A stretch of DNA of 64,000 nucleotides from Sphaerisporangium cinnabarinum. Lineage in GTDB: Bacteria; Actinomycetota; Actinomycetes; Actinomycetales; Cellulomonadaceae. Where the stretch lies: contig QAPD01000001.1 of NCBI GenBank assembly GCA_003052455.1, forward strand, positions 1 through 64,000, in the 5' to 3' direction. Positions 43,502-51,625 of the stretch are shown here, piece by piece. The first letter of the stretch is position 1, and every line of letters starts with the position of its first letter. The notes below the pieces were generated by a model. That model was not told where the DNA came from and ran no database searches. It was given only the letters and a program-made list of their open reading frames with translations. The position numbers were made by a program, and so were the translations under genes.

Positions 43502-44908
43502 TCAGTCCCCCGCGGGCACGACGCGCGGGAAAAGGTCCTCGGCGGGCGGCTCCCACGTCGCGGCGTCGGCGTCGACCTGCTCCCCCGAGCGGATGTCCTT
43601 GACCTGGTCGGGCGAGCGCGTGCCGTCGTCCTCGACGCGCCCGGGGAACCAGACGAACGGGATGCCGCGCCGGTCGGCGTAGCGGATCTGCTTGCCGAAC
43701 TTCGCGGCCGCGGGCGCCACCTCGACCGGCACCCCGCGGGCGCGCAGCGCGTGCGCGACGGCGTCGGAGGCGTCGCGCGTCTCCTCGCTCGTGACGGCCA
43801 CGACGACGGCGCTCGGCACGGACCGCGTCGCGCGCACCAGGCCCGCGGAGAGCAGGCGCGACACGAGCCGGGACACGCCGATCGACAGGCCGACGCCGGG
43901 GTAGGTGTTCGCGCCGTCGGACGCGAGCGTGTCGTAGCGCCCGCCCGAGCAGATCGAGCCGAGCTGCTCGTGGCCCACGAGCACCGTCTCGTAGACGGAC
44001 CCGGTGTAGTAGTCGAGGCCGCGTGCGATCTTGAGGTCGGCGACGACGACGCCCGGGGCGCGCACGCTCGCGGCCTCGATCAGCGCGCCGAGCTCGCCGA
44101 GCCCGGTCTCCAGCAGCTCGCTCTCCACGCCGTGCTCGGCCGCGAGCGCCCGCACGCGGTCGACCACGCCGGAGTCGCTCCCGCTGATGCCCGCGAGCGC
44201 GAGGCACGCCTGCGCCTGCTCGGGGGTCGTGCCCGCCTCGGACACGAGCAGCGCAGCGACCTTCTCGGGGCCGACCTTGTCGAGCTTGTCGATCTGGCGC
44301 AGGACGTCGTCCACCGCGTCGATGCCGAGCCCGCGGTAGAACCCCTCGGCGACCCGGCGGTTGTTCACGAGGACGCGGACCTCGGGCACGCCGATGTCGC
44401 GCAGCGCGCCCAGGGCCTCGGCCATGACGAGCGGCAGCTCGACCTCGTAGTGGTAGGGCAGCTCGCCCGCGCCGACGACGTCGACGTCCGCCTGGGTGAA
44501 CTCGCGGAACCGCCCGTCCTGGGGGCGCTCGCCGCGCCACACCTTCTGGATCTGGTAGCGCTTGAAGGGGAACGCGAGGTGCCCGGCGTTCTCGAGCACG
44601 TAGCGCGCGAACGGGACGGTGAGGTCGAAGTGCAGGCCGAGCTGCTTGTCGCCGGCCGCACCCTTCCCGGCCGCCCCGCCCACGGCGTCGTCCTGCGACT
44701 CCTCCTGGAGTCGGCGCAGGACGTAGACCTCCTTCGACGTCTCCCCCTTGCGCAGGAGCTGGTCGAGCGGCTCGACCGCGCGCGTCTCGATCCCGGCGAA
44801 CCCGTGCAGCTCGAACACCCGGCGCAGGGTGTCGAGGACGTGCTGCTCGACGATCCGACCGTCGGGGAGCCATTCGGGGAAACCGGAGAGAGGTGTGGGC
44901 CTGGCCAT
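43502..44908 (-). CDS. hisS: Histidyl-tRNA synthetase
   Basis: 468 residues, class II. Motif blocks: LSGFPEWLPDGRIVEQHVL at the N-terminus, RYQIQKVWRGERPQDGRFREF (motif 2 in short parts), the histidine-A motif ARGLDYYTGSVYE and SGGRYDTLA, and a C-terminal anticodon domain. It has an insertion around residues 75-90 (AAGKGAAGDKQ) and an Asp/Glu-rich end. ATG start. Followed by the M23 gene. Confidence 0.95.
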   Translation of the reverse strand: MARPTPLSGFPEWLPDGRIVEQHVLDTLRRVFELHGFAGIETRAVEPLDQLLRKGETSKEVYVLRRLQEESQDDAVGGAAGKGAAGDKQLGLHFDLTVPFARYVLENAGHLAFPFKRYQIQKVWRGERPQDGRFREFTQADVDVVGAGELPYHYEVELPLVMAEALGALRDIGVPEVRVLVNNRRVAEGFYRGLGIDAVDDVLRQIDKLDKVGPEKVAALLVSEAGTTPEQAQACLALAGISGSDSGVVDRVRALAAEHGVESELLETGLGELGALIEAASVRAPGVVVADLKIARGLDYYTGSVYETVLVGHEQLGSICSGGRYDTLASDGANTYPGVGLSIGVSRLVSRLLSAGLVRATRSVPSAVVVAVTSEETRDASDAVAHALRARGVPVEVAPAAAKFGKQIRYADRRGIPFVWFPGRVEDDGTRSPDQVKDIRSGEQVDADAATWEPPAEDLFPRVVPAGD

Positions 44909-44969
44909 GGGTCAGATCTTCCCAGACGCCGGGACCGGCGACCGCATCGTCCGGACCACGGACCCGCGC

Positions 44970-45761
44970 TCAGCGGGCGAGGAAGGGGTTCGTCGCCAGC
45001 TCGCGCGCGACCGTCGTCGCCGGGCCGTGCCCCGGGAGCACGTCCCAGGCCGGGTCCAGGTGCGCGACGACGTCGCGCAGGGTGCGGGCCATCGTCGCGC
45101 CCTCCCCGCCCGGCAGGTCGGTGCGGCCGACGGAGCCCGCGAAGAGGACGTCGCCGCTGAGCACGAGGCCCGCTCCCGGCTCACCGACCAGGTAGAGCGT
45201 GGAGCCCTCGGTGTGCCCGGGCGCGCCGACCGCGCGCACCGCGAGACCGCCCCAGCGCAGCACCTGCTCGCCGCCCGCGGGCACGTCGAACGTCTCGACG
45301 CGTCCCGGCTCGCGGTAGTCCTGCGGCCCGGCGCCGGCCGCCGCGAGCGCCGCGCCGAGCGGGCCGGACACGACGGCGCCCGCACGGCTCGCGTCGGGCC
45401 CGTCGTGCTTCCCGTGCTCCAGGCTCCCGAACGGGTCCGCGAGCCGGTACGCGTCCGCCGCGTGCAGCACGACGGGCACCTCGAAGCGGTCCGCGAGCGC
45501 CGCGGCGTCCCACGTGTGGTCCACGTGGCCGTGCGTCGCGAGCACCGCGCGCGGCACGAGGCCCGCCGCGCGGACGTGCGCGACGACGGCGTCCGCGACC
45601 CCCGCCCCTGCGTCGACCACGACGCAGTCGCCGCCCGGGGCGCTCACCACCGTGCAGTTCGTGCCGAAGACGGGGGCCACGACCACGTGCACGGCCGGCC
45701 CGGGGGTGTCCTGCCGGTCGTCGGCAGAGGGCGTCGGCGTCGTGCCACGAGGTCGGTCCAC
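44970..45761 (-). CDS. MBL-fold metallo-hydrolase (glyoxalase II-like)
   Basis: 263 residues. Metal motif THGHVDHTWDAAAL, then GAPGHTEGSTLYLV, LSGDVLFAGSVGRTD and PGHGPATTVARELATNPFL at the C-terminus, the pattern of glyoxalase II-like hydrolases. Substrate not certain. GTG 45761 follows TACCCT (45774-45769) at seven bases, so the transcript is probably leaderless. This gene next to hisS is a conserved actinobacterial arrangement. Confidence 0.9.
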   Translation of the reverse strand: MDRPRGTTPTPSADDRQDTPGPAVHVVVAPVFGTNCTVVSAPGGDCVVVDAGAGVADAVVAHVRAAGLVPRAVLATHGHVDHTWDAAALADRFEVPVVLHAADAYRLADPFGSLEHGKHDGPDASRAGAVVSGPLGAALAAAGAGPQDYREPGRVETFDVPAGGEQVLRWGGLAVRAVGAPGHTEGSTLYLVGEPGAGLVLSGDVLFAGSVGRTDLPGGEGATMARTLRDVVAHLDPAWDVLPGHGPATTVARELATNPFLAR

Positions 45762-45973
45762 GAGGGCGAGGGTAGCCCGCGGCGGGGGTGCCGAGGCTGG
45801 TCGGGGCGGGCGCGGCGCGGGTTTCGGGCACCGGCGTCGATACCGGACCGTGACCTGCGTGCGGCAAATCCACCCGCCACCAGGGTTCTCGGTGCCTAGA
45901 CTGTCCCGTACCGACCACGGCCGCACCGGGGTCGACCGTGCGCGCCGTCGCGGCGCCGGACGAAGGAGCTGGG

Positions 45974-46723
45974 GTGTCGACGAAGAGTCGCGAGCGCGAG
46001 CAGGCGCGTCGTCGTGAGGAGAAGTGGGACCGTCACGTGGCCCAGCTCCGCGCGAAGCGCCAGCGCACGTGGTCGATCGTGGGTGTCGTCGTCGCGCTCG
46101 TCGTGATCGGCGTCGCCGTCTGGTGGGCGCTCGCCGCCACCCAGGAGCCCGGCACCGACCCGGGCGGCGACACGGGCGGGGCGCCCTCCGGCGAGCACAC
46201 CCTGCCCCCCGCGTCCGCCGCCGAGGGCCGCGACTGGACCACGACGCTCACCACGAGCGCGGGCGACCTCACGCTCACGCTCGACGGCGCGGCGGCCCCG
46301 CAGGCGGTCGCGAGCTTCGTGTCCCTCGCCGAGTCCGGGTACTTCGACGGCACGTCGTGCCACCGCCTGACGACCTCGGGCATCTACGTGCTCCAGTGCG
46401 GCGACCCGACGGGCACCGGCACGGGCGACCCGGGCTACAAGTTCGGCCCCGTCGAGAACGCCCCGACCGACGACGTCTACCCGGCCGGGACCGTCGCCAT
46501 GGCCCGCCAGGGCGGGGACGCCGGCTCGATGGGCTCCCAGTTCTTCCTCGTCTACGAGGACTCGACCATCCCGTCCGACGCAGCGGGTGGTTACACGGTG
46601 TTCGGCACCATCACGTCCGGCCTGGACGTCGTCCAGGCAGTCGCTGACGCGGGGACGCAGGACGGATCCGGCGACGGGTCCCCCGCCACCCCGGTCACCA
46701 TCGAAGGAGTTGAGACCCAGTGA
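45974..46723 (+). CDS. Cyclophilin-type peptidyl-prolyl isomerase, membrane anchored
   Basis: 249 residues: charged N-terminus, single membrane span TWSIVGVVVALVVIGVAVWW (about 32-51), Pro/Gly/Thr linker, then a cyclophilin domain outside the membrane (AVASFVSLAESGYFDGTSCHR, SMGSQFFLVYEDS, GYTVFGTITSGLDVV). Family member that assists folding of secreted proteins. GTG 45974 has GAAGGAG upstream. A -10 TAGACT lies at 45897-45902, but no good -35 was seen. Four-base overlap with the DUF349 gene. Confidence 0.91.
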   Translation: MSTKSREREQARRREEKWDRHVAQLRAKRQRTWSIVGVVVALVVIGVAVWWALAATQEPGTDPGGDTGGAPSGEHTLPPASAAEGRDWTTTLTTSAGDLTLTLDGAAAPQAVASFVSLAESGYFDGTSCHRLTTSGIYVLQCGDPTGTGTGDPGYKFGPVENAPTDDVYPAGTVAMARQGGDAGSMGSQFFLVYEDSTIPSDAAGGYTVFGTITSGLDVVQAVADAGTQDGSGDGSPATPVTIEGVETQ

Positions 46724-48582
46724 GCGATCCCGCCCAGAACCAGGCGAGCGCACCGGCACCGGAGCCCGCGGAGGCGAGCGAGACCGGACGGGTCGACGCG
46801 ACAGACGTGGAGCCGACGACCGAGGCCACCGAGGCCACCGAGGCCACCGAGGCCACCGAGGCCACCGAGGCCACCGAGGCCACCGACCAGGGTCCCGCTC
46901 CCGACGAGGCGGAGCCCGCCCCGGCCGCCGAGACGGACGACGCACCCGCCGCCGAGGCCGAGCAGGCCGACTCTCCTGCCGTCGACGCCGCGCCCGTCGC
47001 TGAGCCCGAGCAGACCGAGGCCCCCACCGACCCCGTGGCGGACGCTCCGGCCGCCGACTCGGGCGACGACGCGCTCGCTGCCGAGGCCACGACGGAGGCG
47101 GCGCCTGCCGAGGCGACCGCACCCGCGGAGGCGACCACGGACGCGGAGGCGACCACGGACGCGGCGCCGCGGCCTGCGGCCCCGCGCCCCGGCCCGCGGC
47201 CCAAGCCGTCGGCCCTCCCGCAACCGCCGCGCAAGCCGGCCGCCCCCACCGCGGGCGCTCCGGCGGCAGCGGCCGTCGTGCCGGAGGTGCCCGCCGTCCC
47301 GGCGCTCGCCGACGACTCCGCCGCCGCCAAGGCCGCGGCCGCGTTCGGTCGCGTCGACGACGACGGCACGGTGTACGTCCGCGAGAGCGCCGGCGAGCGC
47401 TCCGTCGGTCAGTTCCCCGGCGTCGCCGCCGACGAGGCGCTCACGCTGTACGTGCGTCGCTACCTCGACCTCCAGGCGAAGGTCGCGCTGTTCGAGGCAC
47501 GGCTGACGAGCACGGACCTGTCCGTCAAGGAGATCGACCAGACGATCGCCCGGCTCACCGAGGAGACCGCCGAGCCCTCCGCGGTCGGCGACCTCGACGG
47601 GCTCCGCGCGCAGGTCGAGTCGCTGCGCGGCGCCGCGGCCGAGCGCCGCGCGCAGCTCGAGGCGGAGCGCGCCGCGGCCAAGGCCGCGGCCCTCGAGGCC
47701 CGGACGGAGATCATCGAGGCCGCGGAGAAGATCGCCGCGACCGACCCGAGCCGCATGCAGTGGCGGCCGGCGGGCGAAGAGCTGCGGGGGCTGCTGGAGC
47801 GCTGGAAGGAGGCCCAGCGCTCGGGCCCGCGCATCGACCGCGCGAGCGAGGAGGCGCTGTGGAAGCGGTTCAGCCACGCGCGCACCGCGTTCGACCGCGA
47901 GCGTCGGCACTACTTCGCCGAGCTCGAGCAGCGCAACGCCTCCGCCAAGGCCGCGAAGGAGAAGCTGGTCGCGGAGGCCGAGGCGCTGTCGTCGAGCACC
48001 GACTGGGGCCCGACGGCGGGCGCGTACCGCGACCTCATGGCGCGCTGGAAGGCCGCGGGCCGGGCGAGCCGCAAGGACGACGACGCCCTGTGGGCCCGCT
48101 TCCGGGCCGCGCAGGACACGTTCTTCCAGGCGCGCGACGCGGTGAACTCCGCGACGGACGCCGAGTACGCGGCGAACCTCGAGGTGAAGGAGGCGCTGCT
48201 CACCGAGGCGGAGGCGCTCCTGCCCGTCAAGGACCTCGCCGCGGCCAAGGCGGCGCTGCGTGACCTCCAGGAGCGCTGGGAGGAGGCCGGACGCGTGCCG
48301 CGCGGTGACCTGCAGCGTGTCGAGGGCCGCCTGCGCGCCGTCGAGAACGCGGTCCGCGACGCCGAGCAGGCGCAGTGGACCCGGAGCAACCCCGAGACGC
48401 GCGCCCGCGCCGAGGGTGCGGCCGCGCAGCTCGAGGCCGCGATCGACGGGCTCGAGGCGGACCTCGCCGCCGCGCAGAGCCGCGGGGACGCGCGCGCCGT
48501 CAAGGAGGCCGAGACGGCGCTCGCCGCGCGGCGCTCCTGGCTAGAGCAGGTCGTCCGCGCCGCCGAGGACTCGCGCGGCTGA
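46720..48582 (+). CDS. DUF349 repeat protein with low-complexity acidic N-terminus
   Basis: 620 residues. The first 200 are Ala/Glu/Pro/Thr-rich with seven tandem EAT repeats (46822-46884). The rest is long coiled-coil made of DUF349 repeats, each with a Trp-containing core: MQWRPAGEELRGLLERWKEAQRSG, DWGPTAGAYRDLMARWKAAGRASRKDDDALW, LRDLQERWEEAGRVPR, quoted in parts. Function unknown; found in most actinobacteria beside the PPIase and rsh genes. GTG overlaps the PPIase stop (GTGA). Confidence 0.88.
   Translation: MSDPAQNQASAPAPEPAEASETGRVDATDVEPTTEATEATEATEATEATEATEATDQGPAPDEAEPAPAAETDDAPAAEAEQADSPAVDAAPVAEPEQTEAPTDPVADAPAADSGDDALAAEATTEAAPAEATAPAEATTDAEATTDAAPRPAAPRPGPRPKPSALPQPPRKPAAPTAGAPAAAAVVPEVPAVPALADDSAAAKAAAAFGRVDDDGTVYVRESAGERSVGQFPGVAADEALTLYVRRYLDLQAKVALFEARLTSTDLSVKEIDQTIARLTEETAEPSAVGDLDGLRAQVESLRGAAAERRAQLEAERAAAKAAALEARTEIIEAAEKIAATDPSRMQWRPAGEELRGLLERWKEAQRSGPRIDRASEEALWKRFSHARTAFDRERRHYFAELEQRNASAKAAKEKLVAEAEALSSSTDWGPTAGAYRDLMARWKAAGRASRKDDDALWARFRAAQDTFFQARDAVNSATDAEYAANLEVKEALLTEAEALLPVKDLAAAKAALRDLQERWEEAGRVPRGDLQRVEGRLRAVENAVRDAEQAQWTRSNPETRARAEGAAAQLEAAIDGLEADLAAAQSRGDARAVKEAETALAARRSWLEQVVRAAEDSRG
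46822..46884 (+). repeat. Seven tandem copies of a 9-base unit in the DUF349 gene
   Basis: Unit GAGGCCACC, seven identical copies, encoding (Glu-Ala-Thr)7. Identical at DNA level, which suggests recent expansion by slippage. Confidence 0.9.
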
Positions 48583-48602
48583 CGCACGTCCCGCACGACC
48601 GG

Positions 48603-48638
48603 AGGGCCGGCGCTCGTCCACAGACGGGTGCCGGCCCT
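48603..48638 (+). terminator. Hairpin terminator after the DUF349 gene
   Basis: 9-bp stem AGGGCCGGC/GCCGGCCCT (48603-48611 and 48630-48638), with an inner CGTC/GACG pair in the loop, 20 bases after the stop. Confidence 0.65.
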
Positions 48639-48673
48639 TCCGCGTCCCCGCCGCCGTGCGGCACGGTAGGGGC

Positions 48674-49327
48674 GTGCCCGCAGCCCCGACCGTGCCCGAC
48701 CACGCCGTACCCGACCACCCCACGGGACTCGGCCACGCGGCCGCGCTCGCGCACCTGCTCCGGGTCGAGGAGCCGGAGGTGGGCCTGCTCGTCGCGCCGG
48801 AGGACGTCGGCGGGTCGGCGGCCTTCCAGGAGCTCGTCCGGAGAGGCGCCCTGCGCCTGCTGTGGGGCGAGGTCGCCGCCCCGGCGAGCGTGCCCGTCAC
48901 CCCCACGCTGCGCGCGCTCGCCGTCCGCGATCTCGTCCCGCGCGGCACGGTGCTCGCGGGCGCGGCGGCCGCGTGGGTGCTGTGCGGCTCCGCGCCGCCC
49001 CGCGTGCTCGACGTCGTCCACCCGCCCGGTCGGCACCGGCCGCCGCCGCACCAGGGCCGGGCCGCGCGGCAGGCGCACGTGCTGCGCGACGAGACGAACC
49101 TCGTCGCGGGCGTGCTCGTGACGTCGGTGCTGCGGACCGCGCTCGACGTCGCCTCGCGCTGCGAGCCGGTGCAGGCGCTGAGCACCCTGCGTCGGCTGGA
49201 GGCTGTCTGCGGGCTCGACGCCCGCACGGCGGCGCGGTCGCTCGAGCTGCGCCACCGGTGGCCCGGCCGGGCGCAGGCACGACGCACGCTCGCGCTCCTG
49301 CTCGCCGGGACCGACGACCCGGTCTAG
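48674..49327 (+). CDS. Hypothetical protein, possibly AbiEi-like/DUF559-type
   Basis: 217 residues, no membrane segments. It resembles the N-terminal part of actinobacterial AbiEi-like or endonuclease-like proteins: a helical start (AALAHLLRVEEP), a basic centre (GRHRPPPHQGRAARQAHVL), then VTSVLRTALDVASRCEPVQALSTLRRLE and a basic C-terminus. Not firmly identified. GTG 48674 was chosen; its stop TAG is also the first half of the -10 element of the next gene. Confidence 0.7.
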   Translation: MPAAPTVPDHAVPDHPTGLGHAAALAHLLRVEEPEVGLLVAPEDVGGSAAFQELVRRGALRLLWGEVAAPASVPVTPTLRALAVRDLVPRGTVLAGAAAAWVLCGSAPPRVLDVVHPPGRHRPPPHQGRAARQAHVLRDETNLVAGVLVTSVLRTALDVASRCEPVQALSTLRRLEAVCGLDARTAARSLELRHRWPGRAQARRTLALLLAGTDDPV

Positions 49328-49330
49328 GTT
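49325..49330 (+). promoter_or_regulatory. -10 element of the end-joining polymerase gene
   Basis: TAGGTT, seven bases before ATG 49338; its TAG is the stop codon of the upstream gene. Suggests a leaderless transcript. Confidence 0.6.
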
Positions 49331-49337
49331 GGTCGGC

Positions 49338-50414
49338 ATGGCCGCAGCCACGACACCCCCCGTGGAGCTCGACGTCCGAGGACGGACCGTGCGCGTCACG
49401 AGCCCGGACCGCGTCGTCTTCCCCGCGCGCGGGCTCACCAAGCTGGACGTCGTGCAGTACTTCCTCGACGTGGGCGACGGCATCCTCGGTGCTCTGGTCG
49501 ACCGCCCGACGACGCTCGAGCGCTGGCCCAAGGGCGTGTTCGAGGGCGCGCGCATGAGCACGCGCACGGACAACACCGGCGATGCGTTCTACCAGAAGCG
49601 AATCCCGAAGGGCGCGCCGGAGTGGGTGCAGACCGCGCGCATCGCGTTCCCGAGCGGACGCACGGCCGACGAGGTGTGCCCCACGGAGCTCGCCGTCGTC
49701 GCCTGGGCGGCCAACCTCGGCACGCTGACGTTCCACCCGTGGCCCGTGCGCGGCGGCGACGTCGAGGCGGTGGACCAGCTCCGCATCGACCTCGACCCCC
49801 AGCCGGGCACCGACTTCGACGACGCCGTGCGTGTCGCGCCGCACCTGCGCGAGGTCCTCGACGAGCTCGGCCTCCCCGGCTACCCCAAGACGTCGGGCGG
49901 CCGCGGGATCCACGTGTTCGTCCCGGTCGCGCCCGAGTGGGACTTCGTGGCCGCGCGCCGCGCGACGATCGCGATCGGTCGTGAGCTCGAACGCCGTCTG
50001 CCGGACCAGGTCACCACCAAGTGGTGGAAGGAGGAGCGCGGCGCCAAGATCTTCGTCGACTACAACCAGATGGCGCGCGACCGCACGATCGCGTCGGCCT
50101 ACTCGATCCGCTCCAACCAGCGCGCGACGGTGTCCGCTCCCCTGCGCTGGGAGGAGCTCGGCGACGTCCACCCGGACGACTTCGACGTGCTGTCGATGCC
50201 CGCACGCTTCGCCGAGGTGGGCGACCTCTTCGCGCCCCTGCGCGCCGACCGGGAGGACCCGGGCGCGTCGCTCGAGCCCGCCCTGGAGCTGTCCCGGCGC
50301 GACGAGGCCGAGCACGGGCTCGGGGACCTCCCCTACCCGCCCGAGTACCCGAAGATGCCCGGCGAGCCCAAGCGCGTCCAGCCGAGCAAGGACCGGGACC
50401 GCGCGCGGGACTGA
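49338..50414 (+). CDS. LigD-type NHEJ polymerase/primase domain protein
   Basis: 358 residues, archaeo-eukaryotic primase fold as in the LigD polymerase domain, which fills gaps with ribonucleotides at broken ends. Pattern: VVFPARGLTKLDVVQYFLDV, DQLRIDLDPQPGTDFDDA (catalytic Asp pair), GGRGIHVFVPV (active-site His), TTKWWKEERG and KIFVDYNQMARDRTIASAYS. It is not fused to the ligase and nuclease domains. The C-terminus is a Pro/Lys/Arg-rich tail. No ku gene is in the window. Confidence 0.9.
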   Translation: MAAATTPPVELDVRGRTVRVTSPDRVVFPARGLTKLDVVQYFLDVGDGILGALVDRPTTLERWPKGVFEGARMSTRTDNTGDAFYQKRIPKGAPEWVQTARIAFPSGRTADEVCPTELAVVAWAANLGTLTFHPWPVRGGDVEAVDQLRIDLDPQPGTDFDDAVRVAPHLREVLDELGLPGYPKTSGGRGIHVFVPVAPEWDFVAARRATIAIGRELERRLPDQVTTKWWKEERGAKIFVDYNQMARDRTIASAYSIRSNQRATVSAPLRWEELGDVHPDDFDVLSMPARFAEVGDLFAPLRADREDPGASLEPALELSRRDEAEHGLGDLPYPPEYPKMPGEPKRVQPSKDRDRARD

Positions 50415-50446
50415 CGCGGCGCGCGGGCTCGGCGACCAGCGCGGCG

Positions 50447-51553
50447 TCAGGCCACGCCCGGCGCCCCGGGCAGGATGCCCGTGAGGTCGTAGCGCACCGG
50501 CTCCTCGAGCTGCTCGTAGGTGCACGACCCCGGGTCGCGGTCCTCGCGCCAGCGCCGGAACTGCGCGGTGTGCCGGAACCGGGAGCCCTCCATGTGGTCG
50601 TAGGCGACCTCGAGCACGCGCTCCGGACGCAGCGGCGTGAACGACAGGTCCTTGCCCGAGCTCCAGCGCGACACCGCACCCGGCATCCGCTCCCCCGCGG
50701 GGTTCTCCCACCCGGACCAGGGGTGCGCGTCCGCGTCGGGCGTGCCCGGCTCGACGACGAGCGGCGCGAGCTCGGCGACCAGCGCGGCACGGCGCGCCGT
50801 CGGGAACGACGCGGCGACGCCGACGAACTGGAGCTGACCCGCGTCGTCGTACAGGCCGAGCAGGAGCGAGCCGAGCAGCGGCTTCGCGGGGGTCGACGTC
50901 TTGTGCAGGCGGTACCCCGCGAGCACGACGTCCGCCTCGCGGCCGTGCTTGATCTTGAGCATCGCGCGCTTGTTCGGCTGGTACGTGCCGTCGAGCGGCT
51001 TGGCGACGACGCCGTCCAGGCCTGCCCCCTCGAACGTGTCGAACCACTCCCGTGCCACGGCGACGTCGCGCGTGCGGGGCGTGGCGTGCACGGCCGGGCC
51101 GTCGAGGCCCAGGGAGTCGAGCACCTCCTGCCGCCGCGCGAGCGGTGCGCGCGTGAGGTCCTCGTCGCCCAGCGCGAGCACGTCGAACACGACGAGCGCC
51201 GCGGGGGTCTGCTCCGCGAGCAGCCGCACGCGCGACGCGGCTGGGTGGATGCGCTGCTGGAGCACCTCGAACTCGAGACGCCCGTCGCGCGCGACGACGA
51301 TCTCGCCGTCGACCACGCACCGGGGCGGCAGCGCCGCCCGCACCGCCTCGACGACCTCGGGGAAGTAGCGGTCCATGGGCCGCGCGTTCCTGCTGTCGAG
51401 CCGCACCTCGTCGCCGTCGCGGTACACGATCGCGCGGAAGCCGTCCCACTTCGGCTCGTACACGTACCCGCCGTCGACGGCGTCGGGCTCGGGCACGGCG
51501 GGCACGGACTTCGCGAGCATGGGCAGCACGGGAGGCATGACGGGCAGGTCCAT
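50447..51553 (-). CDS. ATP-dependent DNA ligase
   Basis: 368 residues, LigC-type nucleotidyltransferase plus OB fold. Motif I YVYEPKWDGFRAIV with the AMP-lysine, VVDGEIVV, AGLDGVVAKPLDGTY and MLKIKHGREADVVL (motifs IV and V), and C-terminal OB-fold. Convergent with the end-joining polymerase gene (32 bases apart), which suggests a DNA repair partnership. ATG 51553. Distinct from the essential NAD ligase. Confidence 0.93.
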   Translation of the reverse strand: MDLPVMPPVLPMLAKSVPAVPEPDAVDGGYVYEPKWDGFRAIVYRDGDEVRLDSRNARPMDRYFPEVVEAVRAALPPRCVVDGEIVVARDGRLEFEVLQQRIHPAASRVRLLAEQTPAALVVFDVLALGDEDLTRAPLARRQEVLDSLGLDGPAVHATPRTRDVAVAREWFDTFEGAGLDGVVAKPLDGTYQPNKRAMLKIKHGREADVVLAGYRLHKTSTPAKPLLGSLLLGLYDDAGQLQFVGVAASFPTARRAALVAELAPLVVEPGTPDADAHPWSGWENPAGERMPGAVSRWSSGKDLSFTPLRPERVLEVAYDHMEGSRFRHTAQFRRWREDRDPGSCTYEQLEEPVRYDLTGILPGAPGVA

Positions 51554-51625
51554 GTGCCGATGCTGCCACCGGGTCTGCCGCCCTGCGCGGCGTGGTGGCC
51601 TCGGTCGGCGTGCTGGCCCGCGGGC

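Noticed and set aside
46822-46884. Short tandem repeats considered as a CRISPR array
   Set aside because: Units are 9 bases, contiguous, without spacers and in frame with the protein.
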